Origin: Plectrocnemia conspersa
Lineage: Eukaryota > Arthropoda > Insecta > Trichoptera > Polycentropodidae
Length of the DNA: 64,000 bases
Direction: 5' to 3'
NCBI GenBank assembly: GCA_009617715.1
Contig: VTFK01000160.1
Location: 1,178,001-1,242,000, forward strand
Below the pieces are notes generated by a model, which saw nothing but the letters and a program-made list of their open reading frames with translations, ran no database searches and was not told the origin of the DNA. Position 1 is the first letter of the stretch. Every line of letters begins with the position of its first letter. A program made the position numbers and the translations under genes. Below are positions 60,346 to 64,000 of this stretch, one piece after another.

Positions 60346-63300
60346 TTTTTCTCACGGTAATTACTTCAATTTAAATAAAAGCTTGATATCTGCCGATATA
60401 TGTAACAATTTTTATTTTTGCTATTGAGCAAACAAATTAAAATTTGTATTCCCTAATGATTTTATTTTATGCAGATTAAGAACGATTAGCGTAATGAATT
60501 TATGATAGAGCGCGATAAGGCGTGCTTAATAACATAAAATACGATATACTTTTTTATTTAAAAGAGTCGAGCTACGAAAACGTACCTCAATGATTTATAT
60601 CAGTGTTTTTAACGCGAGGCGCGCGTTTAAAATATTTATATGCGGAACGAGAGGCGCACAAAATGCTAATTACACATTTTGCTGGTTGTGATTTTTTTAT
60701 ATTTAATTAAATAACAAAAATTTTTAACTGCCAGTCATAAACTTTTGAAAAAAAAAATTAAATGCAATTTCATGTATCACCACAAAATAGCTTGTGGCAA
60801 ATCAGCAGTGTGGGCCGGAGTACACTACTTTGTGACCCCGCAACTGTGTTTTATATGATGATGATCTCAATAATGCCATGGTTGTGTATTGAATAATGGG
60901 ATATCATTTAAATATTAGTGTGTACTTTTCAACCTCGTCAACTAATATTAACAAAAAATATGGATTTTATAATTATTTTAAGAATAATGAAAAAGTATTT
61001 TTAAATCTAGAAAAATTTTATCCTGTTATTAATAATTTTTAAATAAATATGTATAGTAATATGTGTTCATTGGAGCAATTATATAATGCAAATCTCGGTA
61101 AATATATGTTTTTTATAAATAGTAGCAAAATACAATAATTTTATTGTTAAAAGATGAAAATGTGTTCAATTCCTTTTTATGATATTTCATTGTTATTAAT
61201 ATACAATTTTTTAACAAATTATTAAAATATTAAAAAGGTTCTTTATTTCAAAATTTTAATAAGCTGGTTCGAGTCTCTTTAAATGAAAATTTAAAAAGAC
61301 GGCAATTTTAAAGTATTTTGATATTTATTGCAATTATTTTTGATGTTTGAAAAATCAATTCACAGCAAAGGTTAACTATACCTTGATTTCTTAGCAGTTA
61401 AAAACATACATATTTATATATACTAATAAAAAACATTTATTATTCGCATAAAAAAATAAAAATAAAAGCATTCCTTCATATATGAAAATTTATGTTTATT
61501 TTAATGAATATTTATATATTTCATTTAGATAAACTCCACGTTTAATTTGCTTTATGTTTTAAGCGACGTTTTTTTACTTCAGTGCTTTTCTTTGCCAAAT
61601 TCGGACATTTTTCACTAATGTACACGAAAATCACATTATAAGGATTTATTTACTTCTCAGCGATACAATTCTTTCGATTTTTTTCGCAGTTGCTCGTTAC
61701 ATAGTCCAGAGAGAAATACATTATTTTTAGTCATACAATTTAGGTAAAATTAACCTTTTAATATACTCGTTAATGTGCAGCCAAACTATAAATTTGCTAG
61801 ATTTTTTCTCATATATACATATCATCGTTCGTATATTTTAATTATCTGAGAACGTCTATTTCAGATGTTTATACGATTCGTGTATAATAATAATATACAC
61901 AAGAGCACCCTAGGCAAAGTCGCTGTATTAAAGATAAACAGAATAATGTATCTGAAAACACACATATCCATGCGAGTATTTCATTGCTATAGATTACCAT
62001 TTTGTAAAATTGTAATCGGAAAAATTGAGAACTCGACCCATGATAAGGAAGAGCAAATCCTCGGCAATATTAAGAGTGCTCTGCTTTTACGACCGTAAAA
62101 TAAACCAAGTTCGCAATTTGCCAAAGTACATGATTTCGTGCGTTTGCTAAAAAGGGTTGGTCGAGTTTTTATATTTTGGCGGAATGGATTTTTTCTTCTG
62201 GTATAATGTGTATAGGCATGCGTATGAAGAAAAGTGAATGGGGAAAAATTGATGGGTTTTCGTCGGCGGTGACATGTGGCGATTGAATGCACGCATGATA
62301 TATGATTATTAAGATTGGTTGGTTTGTGTACTCTATTCAAGGAAACGTCGTTTTTGTATGTATACAGGATTTTAATAAATATGTAGATCAAAAAAATAGC
62401 TTAATCTTAAAAATATATACTCTTCTGCAGCTTCGTTTGTGATCAGTATCTCAAATATATCATCAAGTAGACCGTAAATTATTGTAATTAATAGTTGTAT
62501 GTTTGCATATATTTCGTTCAGAAGTCGATTTGCCCTCTTTAAAAGTTTATTTTACAAAGATAAATGATGCATGATGCTTTCCAGTACCTTGTATTCATTT
62601 TTGATCACACAAACATTTTTACTTAACTTATGTACTTTAGCTATAACAGCTAATAAAAATATTATAGAAATTTTCTGTTATCAAAGTATCACTATATTTT
62701 TTAGAAGGTCTACATTTAACATTAAAAACTCCAGTATGTTTGCTATATAATATAATTATTGCTTAAAAATATAGTGATATTATTTGTGTTTTTTAGTTTG
62801 AAAATATCGTAAAAAATAATAATGGATTATTTTTAATGAAAATCATTCAGGGATTAGCTTATAAGAAAATATTACATGTCATTAATCAATGTTGATAAAT
62901 AATCGTTGTAGTAGTCTTTATATAAGACTATGTTTAGATTTTTACTATAGTCGGAATAAACGCTTGGTTGGATTTTAAGCAACTAATTTTTTGTGCGGTG
63001 AACTGTGTCTTATATTAATTATAGATATTTTTTTAACATATCTTTAGAAAATCTTGCAGATGCTAGTTAATTAAAAAATATATATTATATAAATGAACAA
63101 TTTACTGAAGATTTATTTACAAGATAATGTATATATTTTTTACTGTGCTTGTAACAAATATCCGGTCGGGCAATAAGTGACTTATTTGCCAAAATCGCAA
63201 AAAATTTTAAGTGAGTCGTCACTAAGTAAATAGCTTAATTCTCAAACTCTCTCTGAATTATCTAACTAGAAATGAAACAAAAATATTTTCCTGCATACTC

Positions 63301-64000
63301 AAACGCATTTGCTTTTATTATAATAGTATTTCTGCAACTTTTAAATTTAAATTTAAATAATAAAAATAGGGCTATAAATAGAACGATGTCTAAATACTAA
63401 TAAAAAAAACATAGAAAAGATAGACATACTGTTATAAACACTACTAAAAATTAAGCCAACATTAACTATTACTAAGCGGGTGTTTCAACTGCAGGAGCAA
63501 CCAAAACAACGTTAGGAACCAATTTAAAATACGTAACGCTTAATGTGTTGTTATTTTTGTGTAATTATGAATTAATTAAAACATTTTATCTTTAATAAAA
63601 TGTTTTTTTTTATAATTATTAAGATTTATTTATACTAGGTTTTGATTGTCCTTTATTGTCACATACAATTCCTTATAAGAACTTTTGTTTTAAACTAATT
63701 ACTCTTAGATTCTGTTAAGGTCTACATAATTACTTTATTTTTTTTGCAGAGTATTTGTACTTTATGAAGTGTTATTTTACACTACACAAAAATAATATAA
63801 ATTACTAATTTTTTGCATTTATTTATAACATTGTTTTATAATATTTTTTTAAATGTGCATGTTTCTAGATCTTTTGGTGTTTTATAAAGAGTTGATTCTA
63901 TTTAAATGTATATATTAATAATTTCTAAATATAAACATAAAATTGTTGTGTCAGCTATATTTCGTCTGAACCCTGTGCTTGTGCACTTGTTGCATTTATC

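Larger units (their letters stand above)
50222..64000 (+). other. Nlg: Large downstream neuroligin intron (open-ended)
   Basis: This stretch starts at a consensus GTAAGT donor. No later neuroligin exon, neurexin-binding block or transmembrane exon is visible before the window ends, so the intron is at least 13.7 kb. It contains two SINE copies (about 52335 and 60175), an inverted repeat-family member near 54200, and GC-richer islands at about 50940-51360, 54330-54600, 55370-55800, 56590-56900, 57120-57640, 59330-59960 and 61860-62320. The remainder is AT-rich sequence in which I see nothing further. Confidence 0.75.

Noticed and set aside
61987..62391. 134-residue minus-strand frame
   Set aside because: No domain, signal peptide or splice context; it overlaps a + strand frame of similar quality, as expected from base composition.

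Overview
This window is AT-rich, intron- and repeat-rich animal DNA, almost certainly from an insect. Lepidoptera is plausible from the base composition, intron size and transposon mix, but the sequence alone does not prove the order. The only host protein-coding gene I can support is the 5' part of a neuroligin (cholinesterase-like neuronal adhesion protein) on the + strand. An exon at 47230-47862 carries a 5' UTR, a long N-terminal region, a hydrophobic signal or anchor segment and the start of the esterase-like domain. A second exon at 50004-50221 carries the type-B carboxylesterase signature. The two join in frame. The rest of the gene is not in the window, so 50222-64000 is an open-ended intron. 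A short exon-like segment at 25435-25511 has good splice signals and could be an upstream exon of the same gene.

Layout. 1-5100: AT-rich non-coding DNA. 5126-6115: a degraded hAT transposon with a palindromic MITE at its right edge. 6116-19000: AT-rich DNA with islands of higher GC, one strong hairpin and a (TA)n tract. 19030-20235: a degenerate LINE reverse transcriptase (minus strand) followed by a tRNA-derived SINE. 20240-25600: several GC-richer islands, including a 14-15 bp minisatellite and the candidate exon. 26290-26415: one member of a dispersed repeat, with an inverted partner at 54200. 30620-30960: a second LINE remnant. 39396-46886: a dense transposon cluster just upstream of the neuroligin exons. 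It holds a complete hAT-type MITE with a perfect 8 bp target duplication, a Gypsy/LINE chimera, a THAP-domain remnant, a hAT remnant of the ZBED/FAM200 type, and a full-length but dead Tc1/mariner element with TA duplication. 47230-64000: neuroligin exons and introns, with further SINE copies.

All mobile elements seen are broken by stops or frameshifts or are non-autonomous. I found no tRNA or rRNA gene, no CRISPR array and no prokaryotic-type operon. I did not find a convincing new biological system. The most interesting observations are the Gypsy/LINE chimera, the possible neuroligin upstream ORF formed by the cryptic exon, several strong hairpins, and the recurrent GC-rich islands that may be regulatory elements.
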